Positions 14,327 to 22,645 of a stretch of DNA of 36,573 nt are shown piece by piece (position 1 is the first letter of the stretch; every line of letters begins with the position of its first letter). The DNA is from an uncultured Clostridia bacterium (GTDB taxonomy: Bacteria; Bacillota; Clostridia; Oscillospirales; Acutalibacteraceae). Under the pieces are notes generated by a model. That model made no database searches. It saw only the letters and a list, made by a program, of their open reading frames with translations, and was not told the origin of the DNA. A program made the position numbers and the translations under genes. Where the stretch lies: the NCBI GenBank assembly GCA_947169745.1, contig CAMVQZ010000012.1, forward strand, positions 1 through 36,573. The letters run 5' to 3'.

Positions 14327-16297
14327 TCACCACACCTTTATTCTGTTCTCGGGAGCAACATACATTTTGTCCGATTCCTTGATGTCATATACCTCATAGA
14401 ATTTATCGACTGATGATACTACAGCATTGACTCTTGCTTCGCCCGGGCTGTGCTCATTGCTCTCGAGCTGCGTCAAAACATCAGTTATTTCGGTTAAAGC
14501 AGCCCATTCCTGAGCCTCTCCCTCGAGTATCTGCTTGATATTTTCCTTGTTGTCAGTGATATTTACAAGACACTCAATAGCACCGATATCGGCAATATTC
14601 TCTGCGAGAGTCTTTTCTCCATCAATACTGTAAATACCGAGTATCTTATAATTCTGGTAATAATCGATGACCTTTTTCTGCAGTATTTTGTATGCATCAC
14701 GGTCAGCCTTTCTGATGAATTCCGGATTATAGCATCCGTTCTTATCAAAATTTATGCCGAGGGAATCGAAGGCATGGTTTATCTCATGTGCTATTACGTG
14801 ACCGAGCATTCCGAGGTTCTTGTATTCTCCGAGTTCCGGATCAAATGCCGCCTTGCTGAGCATTGCTGCAGGTATCGTTACCGTATTCGATAACGGCGAA
14901 TAGACTGCATCGACTGTGATCGGAGTAAGTCCCCATGTACTTCTGTCAGCCTTTTTGCTGAGTTTTTTCTTTGCGAGCTTAACATTGTATTTTTTGATGC
15001 TTATAAGATTTCCGATCAGTGTTCCGCCTTTTTCTTTCGGAAGGAGATCATAGGGAGTGTGATAATCCTTGTTGTATCCCACAAGGAATATAATATTATC
15101 GAGTTTTTCTGTCAGCTTCTTCTTTGAATCACCGCTGAATCTTGAAGAGTTCTGTATCAGCTCACGGCACGACTTACTGATATCTTTCAGCATTTTATCC
15201 GCCATATTCATAACTTCATCCGTACAGATCTCTTTTCCGTAAATAATACCCAGCTCCTCGGGTAGATTGTCATAGATAAACATCTTGCCCTTTCTCTGAA
15301 GTTCCTTTTCCTTGTTTGCAAGATAAGAAAAGCCTTCCTGACTGCTTGGCGGAAGTGCATCGCCATATGTATACATCGCGCAGGCAAGTGTATAATCCTT
15401 GAGTGCTCTCAGGTTTTCAGAAGTGAATAATTCATCTACCTTTTTCGCACTTCCCTCATCATAGACGATGATCTTATCCTCGCTGAAACCGAAGGATTTG
15501 ATCATCAGATCAACATTTATATTCTTGAACATCTTTTTCAGTTGGTCTCTTGAATAAAGTTTGTAATGCTTTTCGATATTGTATTCTTCTTTTGAATCCA
15601 GCATTGCGTAAACGATATCGTTTACGATACTGACTGCTGACTGGGTTCTTTTAAGACTATTGGTTTCTTTTTCGTCTATTATTGAAATAGTGTTTTTGAT
15701 GATATCTCCGATATTTTCAATACCTTTATCAGTCTTTGTGAAGTTTTCCTTCATATTTCCCATTGTATTTATCCTGAAAAGATAAAGTCTGTTGATCGAC
15801 GTATCAGCCATATCGGGCTTTATTTCAAAATTAAAAAATGAGGAAACTCCATATTCCTGATAGAGCATTCCCATTGCGGAAATAAGCTCATCTGTGGTTT
15901 TGCACTTTTCTATCATCGCTGTGATCGGCATAAGCGGAGCAACTCCGGCAGCTTCTCTCGCATCAGTATCTGTATACTGCTCATACAGAGTCTTTATCTG
16001 AGTTTCCTCAGCGGTTTTTCCTTCTTTGCAGCAGCGATCCACGATCGAATAAATGTCATTTTCAAGTTCCTTACTGATCTGATCCATTCTGGTGTAACTT
16101 TTGCTGTCATACGGTACCTGAGCCTTTGTCAGAAAATCATAATTGACATATTCGTAAAAATCATCGCCGGGTTTCGGTCTTTCAGCTACCGCAGATGTTT
16201 GTTTTGGCTGGGGCATAACAGGTTCCTCGGGAGCGCAGGCACACAGACCCGCTGTCATGACCAGCAAAAGCAGCAGCGACACAATTTTTTTCTTCAT
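14327..16297 (-). CDS. M13 family zinc metallopeptidase, lipoprotein
   Basis: 656 residues from ATG 16297; GAGG lies 9 nt upstream, while the ATG at 16306 would touch it. A lipoprotein signal peptide ends in LCAC, giving lipidated Cys21. The neprilysin/PepO pattern is complete: HEINH at 504-508, the third ligand in ENIAD (Glu566, with Asp570), the Arg-bearing C-terminal block ARVNAVVSSVDKF, and the terminal R-x-x-x-W. It cleaves oligopeptides outside the membrane. It begins the operon with the permease and ATPase, so it may process the substrate, or be controlled by the transporter. Confidence 0.93.
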   Translation of the reverse strand: MKKKIVSLLLLLVMTAGLCACAPEEPVMPQPKQTSAVAERPKPGDDFYEYVNYDFLTKAQVPYDSKSYTRMDQISKELENDIYSIVDRCCKEGKTAEETQIKTLYEQYTDTDAREAAGVAPLMPITAMIEKCKTTDELISAMGMLYQEYGVSSFFNFEIKPDMADTSINRLYLFRINTMGNMKENFTKTDKGIENIGDIIKNTISIIDEKETNSLKRTQSAVSIVNDIVYAMLDSKEEYNIEKHYKLYSRDQLKKMFKNINVDLMIKSFGFSEDKIIVYDEGSAKKVDELFTSENLRALKDYTLACAMYTYGDALPPSSQEGFSYLANKEKELQRKGKMFIYDNLPEELGIIYGKEICTDEVMNMADKMLKDISKSCRELIQNSSRFSGDSKKKLTEKLDNIIFLVGYNKDYHTPYDLLPKEKGGTLIGNLISIKKYNVKLAKKKLSKKADRSTWGLTPITVDAVYSPLSNTVTIPAAMLSKAAFDPELGEYKNLGMLGHVIAHEINHAFDSLGINFDKNGCYNPEFIRKADRDAYKILQKKVIDYYQNYKILGIYSIDGEKTLAENIADIGAIECLVNITDNKENIKQILEGEAQEWAALTEITDVLTQLESNEHSPGEARVNAVVSSVDKFYEVYDIKESDKMYVAPENRIKVW

Positions 16298-16351
16298 TTG
16301 CAACATCCTCTCTGTCCGTTCTTTATACCATTGTCACTAAACATTACTAAA

Positions 16352-16380
16352 ATTCTATCACCTTACTCTATTTTTTTCAA
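16352..16380 (-). promoter_or_regulatory. SigA promoter of the M13/ABC operon
   Basis: TTGAAA (16375-16380) and TAGAAT (16352-16357) are spaced by 17 bp on the minus strand, 55 bp before the start codon. It is the clearest signal in the gene-free stretch 16298-16764. A 64-codon minus frame at 16363-16557 overlaps it but has no ribosome site. Confidence 0.75.
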
Positions 16381-16629
16381 TATTTTTATCAAAACTATTG
16401 TTTCTTCAATAAAGATCGGTAAAAAAGAAACGAAATAACAGAAAACATCCCACAAGGATAACTGAATCAGACAGATAAATAAAAAAATGCGGTCAGAATG
16501 TAATACATTTTGTAGGCAGTTTTTTTGAATTTCACAGTTTATTCTTTGTTTGCTCATCTGGGTCAGAATAATCTGTGTATATATTGTACTATATTTTTTT
16601 ATACCTGCGTCTATCTTTTTTCACATTTT

Positions 16630-16660
16630 CCAAAAGAAAATGCCCCGCACGAGGCGAGGC
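16630..16660 (-). terminator. Terminator of the KaiC-like/PEP-binding gene
   Basis: The minus strand reads GCCTCGC-CTCGT-GCGGGGC (six of seven pairs) followed by ATTTTCTTTT. It lies about 105 bp beyond the stop at 16765. A relic copy without the T tract is at 10846. Confidence 0.65.
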
Positions 16661-16764
16661 TAAGATGTCAAAATATTAAACTTACCTGAGTAATGGCTGT
16701 ACCGGCGGTGTATCAGGTTTTTTTCTGAAAAATTTTGTGCATTAAAAGCTCATTGCAGCACCGA

Positions 16765-19329
16765 TCACAGGGTTATGATCAGCTGCTCTTTATTTATATC
16801 ATGGTATAGCATGCAATCCTGTACTCTGAATACTCTGACTATATCGGTAAGCTCTCCGCTTTCATCAAACGTATGCGAAATATTTTCAAAGCTGTTCAGC
16901 TTTTCGGGATAGAAGGCGAGTGTCTTACTGTTGTCGAATACGGCTGTATATAGAATATCAGCCTCCACCAGATCCTGAAAAATATGGCTGCCGTAGGATA
17001 ATTCCGGATTATAGCCTGCCCGGCTTTCCTCCATCTCACAGATAACATCAAATCCGCTGATATCCGAAAACATAGTAGGTACTCCCAGTTCCTTTGATGA
17101 AGTACCTATCCGCCCCGGAACCATAAGCATAAGATGTTTGTCGCTGCCCCGGAAATGCCAGTTGATCTTTCCTATCAGACGGGCAACGGCAGATTTATTG
17201 CTGTATGGCATATTGTAGTATCCTATCGGATCAACATATACGATACAGTCAAGCTGCTCCGTCCTTGACAGTCCCATTGATGCGCCTTTTGTACGTAGCA
17301 GAATATGCTCATCTGTGATATTTCCGGGAATTGTTACCGTGCTATTCCCCTGGATAACCTGAAGCGGCCTGCACTGCAGGAGGTCTATAGTATATTCTCC
17401 GTCATCAGAAACATTGATCGTAAACTCTGTATCCACCGGGTAAGCATATTCGGATTGTATGCAGGCAAGCATCCGCCGCATACTGTCCATAAGCTTTTTG
17501 TTCTTCACAAGACCCTGACAGGAAATAAACCTGATGTCACGATCTCTTCCCATTTCTCTGAGCCTTCGCTCCGCCTCGAAATCGTGCTCCAGAAGAATAT
17601 TTCCAAGGTAGCGAGGGATCACGGGCAGCATTGCGTCAAGACTTGCTCTTTCAAGATCATGCTTTGAGGTATTGATCACCTCCGCAGTACGCTGTGAGAA
17701 TTTATGCTTTTCGGCGGCAGTCGGATAGGGCGTTCTTTCAGGCATATCAAGGCTTACAAGTCTCGGATATGACCCTTCTGTCCTGTCAACAGCCGATGTT
17801 CCCAGCCCCATGACAAGTCTTAGCATACCTGCCCCCGGATCGGCAGTCTGTAAAAATCTGTAGGGACTATAGGAATAACCGACCCCTGCCGCACAGGGCA
17901 TATAGTAAGACCCGTAATACGACCCCGAAACTCTCTGAACAAGGAGCGCCATCTGCTCGTCACGCTTGTCAAGTCCCCGGCGTTTTCTGTAATCGAGGGC
18001 AGAAAGCCCCATTGTGCTGGCATAAACGGTTTTTATTGCATTTTCAAATTCTTTGAGCCTGTCCTCATAGCTTCCTCTGTTCGCACAGAATACAGATTCA
18101 TACTTTCCGGCAAAGGCATTGCCGAAGCCGTCCTCAAGAATACTGCTGGAGCGAACTATATATGGATCCTGACCGTAGTATTCAATAATGTTTCCGAACT
18201 GCTCACGCATAACATCGGAGAATTTTCCGTTTCGCAGCAGCTCTCTGAATTCCTCCGCAAGCCTGAAATAGCCCTCCTCGGTTCTCTGCTTTATCCTCAT
18301 ATCCCAGAAGCCGTTATCAACTATATATGTGTAATAAACGTCCGAACCAACGTAAAACGAATCATGAGGTTCAAGGGTGTCGTTTATGTCCGGCTCCCTG
18401 TTGCGGATAATGGCTCTGGACAGCAGCATTCCGCAGGCCTTTCCCCCGATCATTCCAGTACCTATCATATGACTGCGGACTTCAAAATAATCCTCCGGGG
18501 TGAAGTTTTTCTTGACCATCTGACGCATTTTTGAATCACGGGTCATCATGATATTGCACATATATTCACATTCGTCTGATATGTCAGCTCCGGTACTGTG
18601 TCTGATCTTTGCATTGTTGAAAAAGCGATCCCATGAATCTGTATTTCTGTCATCCGTTCCACGGCGAAGCTTTCCGAGTATATTATAAAATCTGCTCGAT
18701 CTTACACCGTCAGTCACAGGACGGAATTTTCCTGAGTTCGGCTCAAATATATGCGGAAGAAACATAGTATCCGAATTACGGTTCCAGACTTTTTCGGGAC
18801 GAACGAAAATATCCTTTTCTCCCGTATAGACATCCAGAAACAGTTGAGTAGTATCTATGATCTTATTGACGGAATGAACCGAGTGCTTACCGCGGATAAG
18901 CGGAAAAAATGCTACCGTGTCAAGCACGAAAAGAAACGGACAGGTAACTCTGAAAAAATTACCCATCATCAGGTCTGTCGCCCATGCGGTCTGCAATTCC
19001 GAAAGACAGTCGAAAACATAAAACGCATCCCTGCCTTCTCTTTCGATTGCATTATGTATTTCCACAGTGAAGTTTTCAAAACGATGAGAAAGGGGTATCT
19101 CAATAGTTTTTACCTCTGGAATATCTGTAATGAACGGTTCGTGGGCCGCAAACCGGAAATAAATTATCTTTCGCTTATCCTTGACCGCCTGTCTGACATA
19201 CGGCTCCATAAATAATCTGAATTCACTCAGATCGGATACTCTCCACACAACATTATCACCGAGCCTGATATTGTCCAGCGCCTTATCCATCTCCGGTATT
19301 CCTGAAAGTATTCTATCAAATGCTGCCAT
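16765..19329 (-). CDS. Degenerate KaiC-like domain fused to PEP/pyruvate-binding domain
   Basis: 854 residues. ATG 19329 (MAAFDRILSG) follows GGGAGGTAATCATT. Residues 1-170 resemble a RecA/KaiC domain (SGIPEMDKALDNIRLGDNVV, FYVFDCLSEL as Walker B-like strand) but the Walker A P-loop is missing. Residues about 285-700 match the PPDK/PEP-synthase N-terminal ATP-grasp domain: GTGMIGGKACGM, YIVRSSSILEDGFGNAFAGK (Arg393), and ELLQCRPLQ-like DLLQCRPLQV near 690. There is no phosphohistidine swivel domain and no PEP-binding barrel, so it is not a complete dikinase. A signalling or nucleotide-sensing role is inference. It is monocistronic, with a leader terminator. Confidence 0.82.
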   Translation of the reverse strand: MAAFDRILSGIPEMDKALDNIRLGDNVVWRVSDLSEFRLFMEPYVRQAVKDKRKIIYFRFAAHEPFITDIPEVKTIEIPLSHRFENFTVEIHNAIEREGRDAFYVFDCLSELQTAWATDLMMGNFFRVTCPFLFVLDTVAFFPLIRGKHSVHSVNKIIDTTQLFLDVYTGEKDIFVRPEKVWNRNSDTMFLPHIFEPNSGKFRPVTDGVRSSRFYNILGKLRRGTDDRNTDSWDRFFNNAKIRHSTGADISDECEYMCNIMMTRDSKMRQMVKKNFTPEDYFEVRSHMIGTGMIGGKACGMLLSRAIIRNREPDINDTLEPHDSFYVGSDVYYTYIVDNGFWDMRIKQRTEEGYFRLAEEFRELLRNGKFSDVMREQFGNIIEYYGQDPYIVRSSSILEDGFGNAFAGKYESVFCANRGSYEDRLKEFENAIKTVYASTMGLSALDYRKRRGLDKRDEQMALLVQRVSGSYYGSYYMPCAAGVGYSYSPYRFLQTADPGAGMLRLVMGLGTSAVDRTEGSYPRLVSLDMPERTPYPTAAEKHKFSQRTAEVINTSKHDLERASLDAMLPVIPRYLGNILLEHDFEAERRLREMGRDRDIRFISCQGLVKNKKLMDSMRRMLACIQSEYAYPVDTEFTINVSDDGEYTIDLLQCRPLQVIQGNSTVTIPGNITDEHILLRTKGASMGLSRTEQLDCIVYVDPIGYYNMPYSNKSAVARLIGKINWHFRGSDKHLMLMVPGRIGTSSKELGVPTMFSDISGFDVICEMEESRAGYNPELSYGSHIFQDLVEADILYTAVFDNSKTLAFYPEKLNSFENISHTFDESGELTDIVRVFRVQDCMLYHDINKEQLIITL

Positions 19330-19345
19330 AATGATTACCTCCCTG

Positions 19346-19390
19346 CTAAAAAACAGAAAAGGGCGTTTATCCAAAACGGACAAACACCCT
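19346..19390 (-). terminator. Leader terminator/attenuator before the PEP-binding gene
   Basis: On the minus strand AGGGTGTTTGTCC pairs with GGATAAACGCCCT (11 of 13) and is followed by TTTTCTGTTTTTT, then the ribosome site GGGAGG. It lies between a strong promoter and the start codon, so most transcripts would stop unless it is overridden. No antiterminator stem or known riboswitch was recognised in the short leader. Confidence 0.75.
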
Positions 19391-19404
19391 CGTCTGATAT
19401 GTAT

Positions 19405-19433
19405 ATATTAACATATAGCTTTTAATTTGTCAA
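19405..19433 (-). promoter_or_regulatory. Strong SigA promoter of the PEP-binding gene
   Basis: Consensus TTGACA (19428-19433), 17-bp spacer, TAATAT (19405-19410). Transcription would start about 10-15 nt before the leader hairpin. Confidence 0.8.
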
Positions 19434-19491
19434 CCAATTTTGCAATTTTGTATACCTTTTCTTTCAGGAATATTTGCATTTGCGTGAATAA

Positions 19492-19540
19492 CTGAATAAT
19501 TCAGATATATAATGCAATTATTGTTATGCAATATTGCATA
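19492..19540. promoter_or_regulatory. Cluster of palindromes upstream of the promoter
   Basis: CTGAATAATTCAG (19492-19504) is a 13-bp palindrome about a central A. TATGCAATATTGCATA (19525-19540) is a perfect 16-bp palindrome, and ATGCAAT occurs again at 19512. They lie 60-110 bp upstream of the -35 box, the right place for an activator. The remainder of 19434-19661 shows nothing else. Confidence 0.4.
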
Positions 19541-19661
19541 GCCGGATATCAGAGAATTTTCATTCATTCAAACTTAAGGTCAGTTTTTTATTAAAACCAA
19601 TACCATACTTGTAATCACTGACATCATTCACATATTTATCTTATATACTGAGCCCTGAGTT

Positions 19662-20183
19662 TCACCATAAACGAGAGCTACCACCATATATTGTTTTTCC
19701 CTCAAGCTCCAGTAGGAATCTTTTCCTGTCAATACCTCCTGCATACCCTGTCATACTGCCGTCTGCACCTACTACTCTGTGGCACGGAATGATGATTGAA
19801 ATGGGATTATGCCCCACCGCACCGCCTACAGCCTGTGCGGACATTTTCTTTTTGCCCGTTTGCTGTGCAAGTATCTCCGCAATTTCACCGTAGGTAATAG
19901 TCTGCCCGTAAGGAATAGTCAGCAATATATCCCACACGGCTTTTCTGAATGGTGTGGACTGCAAATTGAGTTCCGGCGTAAAATCAGGTATTTCGCCGCC
20001 GAAATAGGTATCAAGCCAACTTATCGTATCTTCAAAAACAGGCAGGATTTTTTCTTCATAAGGCTCTGAAAGCGTTCCGGCAAAATATTTCTGACCGTCA
20101 AACCACAAGCCTGTTAGTGCTGTTCCGTCGCTTGCCATTGTCATTTTGCCGATAGGAGAATCTAATCTATAAACATAATCCAT
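19662..20183 (-). CDS. ogt: Methylated-DNA--protein-cysteine methyltransferase
   Basis: 173 residues from ATG 20183, which follows GGTGATTATAAA; the longer frame to 20264 is leader. The active-site motif IPCHRV places the acceptor at Cys134. The DNA-binding helix region (QSTPFRKAVWDILLTIPYGQ, TYGEIA, AVGGAVGHNP) and the C-terminal GYAGGIDRKRFLLELEG are complete. It repairs O6-methylguanine by suicidal transfer of the alkyl group. Its promoter and first roughly 40 codons are duplicated at 25015-25240. Confidence 0.96.
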   Translation of the reverse strand: MDYVYRLDSPIGKMTMASDGTALTGLWFDGQKYFAGTLSEPYEEKILPVFEDTISWLDTYFGGEIPDFTPELNLQSTPFRKAVWDILLTIPYGQTITYGEIAEILAQQTGKKKMSAQAVGGAVGHNPISIIIPCHRVVGADGSMTGYAGGIDRKRFLLELEGKTIYGGSSRLW

Positions 20184-20294
20184 TTTATAATCACCGGTTT
20201 TCTGATGCTTATATACAAAACGCCGCATAAAGCGGGACCGTCTTTTTGCCGTCCTCAAAACCAAATTTTTTTGATGACAGCTTTATTAGTCAAT

Positions 20295-20323
20295 ATCATA
20301 GCAGTCTTTCGTGTAAATATCAA
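20295..20323 (-). promoter_or_regulatory. ogt promoter
   Basis: TTGATA (20318-20323), 17 bp, TATGAT (20295-20300), about 110 bp before the ATG. The leader holds CCGC-TTTAT-GCGG followed by CGTTTTGT, a small hairpin also kept in the duplicate at 25.2 kb. Confidence 0.65.
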
Positions 20324-20372
20324 GGGTATGATAATATTTTATATTATTCCGCACAATTGCACTATTCCCAAT

Positions 20373-20407
20373 AAAAAAGCCGGCAGAACAGCTGATGTTT
20401 TACCGGC
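20373..20407 (-). terminator. Terminator of the CPBP-Crp operon
   Basis: On the minus strand GCCGG (20403-20407) pairs with CCGGC (20379-20383), followed by TTTTTT. The same hairpin, with GCCGGCA/TGCCGGC, recurs at 27281-27309. It is separated from the Crp stop by an inserted MITE. Confidence 0.65.
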
Positions 20408-20409
20408 AG

Positions 20410-20588
20410 TTAAGGCAACACCGCACAGAGATTGCGCGTCAGATTTCGAGCATAATTTTTTGTCAGATTGACAAAATCGACGCAGGAATACTGACGTATT
20501 TCAAGGAGATTTTGGCGAAAATGACGGAAAATTTGCCGAAAGATGGCGTGCAAAGCCGTCAGGCGGTCTTTGTGCGGTGTTGCCTTAA
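20410..20588. mobile_element. 179-bp MITE with perfect 18-bp terminal inverted repeats
   Basis: TTAAGGCAACACCGCACA at the left end is the exact reverse complement of the right end (20571-20588), and similarity runs a few bases further in. The interior has no coding potential. The element sits between the Crp stop and its terminator. The paralogous junction at 27.3 kb goes from the Crp tail to the hairpin without it, giving an empty site. TTAA at both ends may be the target duplication. It would need a transposase supplied elsewhere. Confidence 0.85.
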
Positions 20589-20591
20589 TAA

Positions 20592-21185
20592 TTATTCGTC
20601 TCTCATAGTCTTTCTGATACGGCTAAGGGATTCGGGGGTAATGCCAAGATATGTAGCAATATGCTTCTGCGGAACACGGTCGCACAGCTGCGGATGGTGC
20701 TTTCTGAAATACAGATAACGCTCCGCTGCATTTTCTGTCAGAAAGCTGCTTTCTCGATATATCTTGTATTTCAGACCGTTCTCAAGCAGAGCTATCCAGA
20801 TGGTTTTCAGGCTTTCACTGCTCATGATAAGGCTTTTCAGCTCACGGACTTCAAACAGCATAAGTGTAGATTCCTCCAAAGTCTCCCACATACATATATG
20901 CTCACTATGCCCCATCATACCTTCATCCATGCACATACCGCCGTCAAAGCCAAAACCTCGTGTAATATCGTTACCATCGCCGTCAATATAATAGCAGCGC
21001 ACAAGTCCGTCAAGAACAAAGGCGGTCTTCTGCGCCTTATCACCGATGCTTTTCAGAGTTGTTCCTTTTGGATATACCCTGAACTGTGCAAGCTCCACTG
21101 CCCTGCTCAGAATTTCTTCATCAAAGCAAACACCGTTCTGATCTGCAAGGGTTTTAAGCTGCATCATAATGCTTTCTTTATTCAT
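20592..21185 (-). CDS. Crp/Fnr family transcriptional regulator
   Basis: 197 residues from ATG 21185. The start overlaps the CPBP stop (TAATG), with GGAGG 9 nt upstream inside that gene. Residues about 20-125 form a cyclic-nucleotide-type beta barrel (YPKGTTLKSIGDKAQKTAFV, GLVRCYYIDGDGNDITRGFG). Residues 171-192 are a short helix-turn-helix (VPQKHIATYLGITPESLSRI). The Fnr cysteine set is absent, so an effector other than an iron-sulfur cluster is likely. The HTH type is that of small Crp-like regulators with a truncated wing. Co-expression with CPBP suggests a shared response. Confidence 0.9.
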   Translation of the reverse strand: MNKESIMMQLKTLADQNGVCFDEEILSRAVELAQFRVYPKGTTLKSIGDKAQKTAFVLDGLVRCYYIDGDGNDITRGFGFDGGMCMDEGMMGHSEHICMWETLEESTLMLFEVRELKSLIMSSESLKTIWIALLENGLKYKIYRESSFLTENAAERYLYFRKHHPQLCDRVPQKHIATYLGITPESLSRIRKTMRDE

Positions 21186-21886
21186 TATTTCATACCTCCG
21201 CACATAACGATAAGATAGAAAATTCCCACAAGATTAGCACCGGCATGAGGTATAATAGAAGAGATCATATGACCGCTCTTTTTGTATGCCCATATCCAGA
21301 TAAGTCCTGCGAAAAACGAAAAGCCGAAATTGTACCAGTCAAGCAAAGCAAACAGAATATTAAAAAGCAGCATTGCTTTTGTTTCACCTAAAACCGAGCC
21401 CACAAAGCATTTTGCAAAGCCTCTGAAATAAATTTCCTTGCAGATACCGCTGACGAACACCAACGAAATAATTTTCATAATGGTTGTACCAATGGAAGTA
21501 TCGGTATCATTGAATGCAAGCTCCGATCTTCCTGCGGCAAAGACAAAGCTATACCCCAGAGAGACGATCATTGATGCAGCAAGCGCCGCCACACCAAGAA
21601 GAATATCCCTGCCGAGAGTTTTTTTCTCAGCTATTTCTTTTTTCAGGCTGATGCCGCTCTGATGATAAAGCAGAATTGCAAAGGGCAGAAGTATCAGATT
21701 CGCAAGAATGAGTATCAGGCAGTAGGCATTCATATTTACGGTTGCGTAAGTGGCAATATCAAAAATATTCATCCCCGGTTTGTAGCCGTATATCGCCATT
21801 AATACTTCAAAGCCTGCAACAAAAAGAGTAAGTACGGTAGTAATTGTAAGCGCTGTTTTTGCTAAGTTAAAACTTTTTTCGTTCAT
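21185..21886 (-). CDS. CPBP-family intramembrane protease homologue with altered active site
   Basis: 233 residues from ATG 21886 behind AGGAGG. Six or more membrane helices. The CPBP (Abi/Rce1-like) motifs are partly changed: motif 1 is KEIYFRG, with Lys for the first Glu of EExxxR; motif 2 is FALLDW, with Asp where His is usual; motif 3 HAGAN is intact. It may be a non-proteolytic or altered-metal homologue. CPBP proteins act in peptide maturation or bacteriocin self-immunity. It is followed by, and coupled to, a Crp/Fnr regulator. Confidence 0.87.
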   Translation of the reverse strand: MNEKSFNLAKTALTITTVLTLFVAGFEVLMAIYGYKPGMNIFDIATYATVNMNAYCLILILANLILLPFAILLYHQSGISLKKEIAEKKTLGRDILLGVAALAASMIVSLGYSFVFAAGRSELAFNDTDTSIGTTIMKIISLVFVSGICKEIYFRGFAKCFVGSVLGETKAMLLFNILFALLDWYNFGFSFFAGLIWIWAYKKSGHMISSIIPHAGANLVGIFYLIVMCGGMK

Positions 21887-21971
21887 TCCTATCAACCTCC
21901 TGGAATTATAATAACATATCATTTCAGGGGACGCATTGATGTATGTTAAGATTTATAAAATTTTTTTCTTC

Positions 21972-21998
21972 TTTCAGAATACGTATTATCTCCTCATC
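21972..21998 (-). pseudogene. Relic of a NUDIX gene 3' end
   Basis: The minus strand reads GATGAGGAGATAATA, then a short variable part and CTGAAA, translating to DEEIIRILK. The intact NUDIX gene ends FCPADEEIIRILKNG with nearly the same codons (27371-27397). The relic lies just upstream of the CPBP leader; only about nine codons are recognisable. Confidence 0.5.
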
Positions 21999-22058
21999 AG
22001 TAAGTGTCAAACTTCCATCAGAATAATCACCGATTAAGTGTACGCATTATCATCAGTT

Positions 22059-22541
22059 TCACTTTGTATAACAGGTACAGCTTTCTTGGTCTATAGATGT
22101 ATATTTTACAAAAGAACCTGATAAAAAAGAAGCCACAAACACATTCTTCTTGTTGTCAGTGTTTTCCAACTTATACTGCGATTGATTTTTTTCGCTATTT
22201 ATTATAATATGTTCGTTCGTTGGTTCTATATTTGTCGAAAGAATAAATGTCCGCCCTTTTAGTTCACTAAAGAAATATTTTGCTATATTAAACCTATGCT
22301 CAGTATCTATTCTTGCAAACGGAGTATCAATCACGAACGAAATCTCATAATTTTCCGGTTTTACTGGAGCAAAATATAGTGACATAATGAATATCTGTTT
22401 TTCTCCGTTTGAGAAAGATTCTTTATCTATTTCCAAAGGAAGGACATATATATCTTTATCATTGATCCTATATACAATATCATTAAAAAGAGTTTTACCA
22501 AAAATGATTTTAAGGCATACAGGAGCTCGGTCTCCAAGCAT
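22059..22541 (-). pseudogene. C-terminal remnant of a DndD/SMC-like ATPase
   Basis: 160 residues. SFSNGEKQIFIMSLYFA is the ABC signature region of DndD-type ATPases (usually S-A-G-E-K-Q). FVIDTPFARIDTEHRFNIAK is Walker B and D-loop, and FILSTNIE the H-loop region. The N-terminal Walker A half and the coiled coils are missing, and stops precede the ATG at 22541, which has only a distant AGAGG. The family occurs in DNA phosphorothioation restriction and other anti-phage systems. This is a broken defence gene; it cannot be an active ATPase alone. Confidence 0.75.
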
Positions 22542-22645
22542 TGATACAAACTGTCCCTCTTAAATTATAAACGACTCACTTTATGTCATTTTTTTGCATA
22601 AGGATTTATTAATTCTGGTTAAAATTTCCTTTACGATAAAGTACT

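Noticed and set aside
16363-16557. 64-codon hydrophobic minus frame
   Set aside because: No ribosome site, and it overlaps the M13 operon promoter; composition reflects A/T-rich DNA.
20410-20588. Riboswitch or small RNA
   Set aside because: Perfect terminal inverted repeats and the empty paralogous site fit a MITE better.
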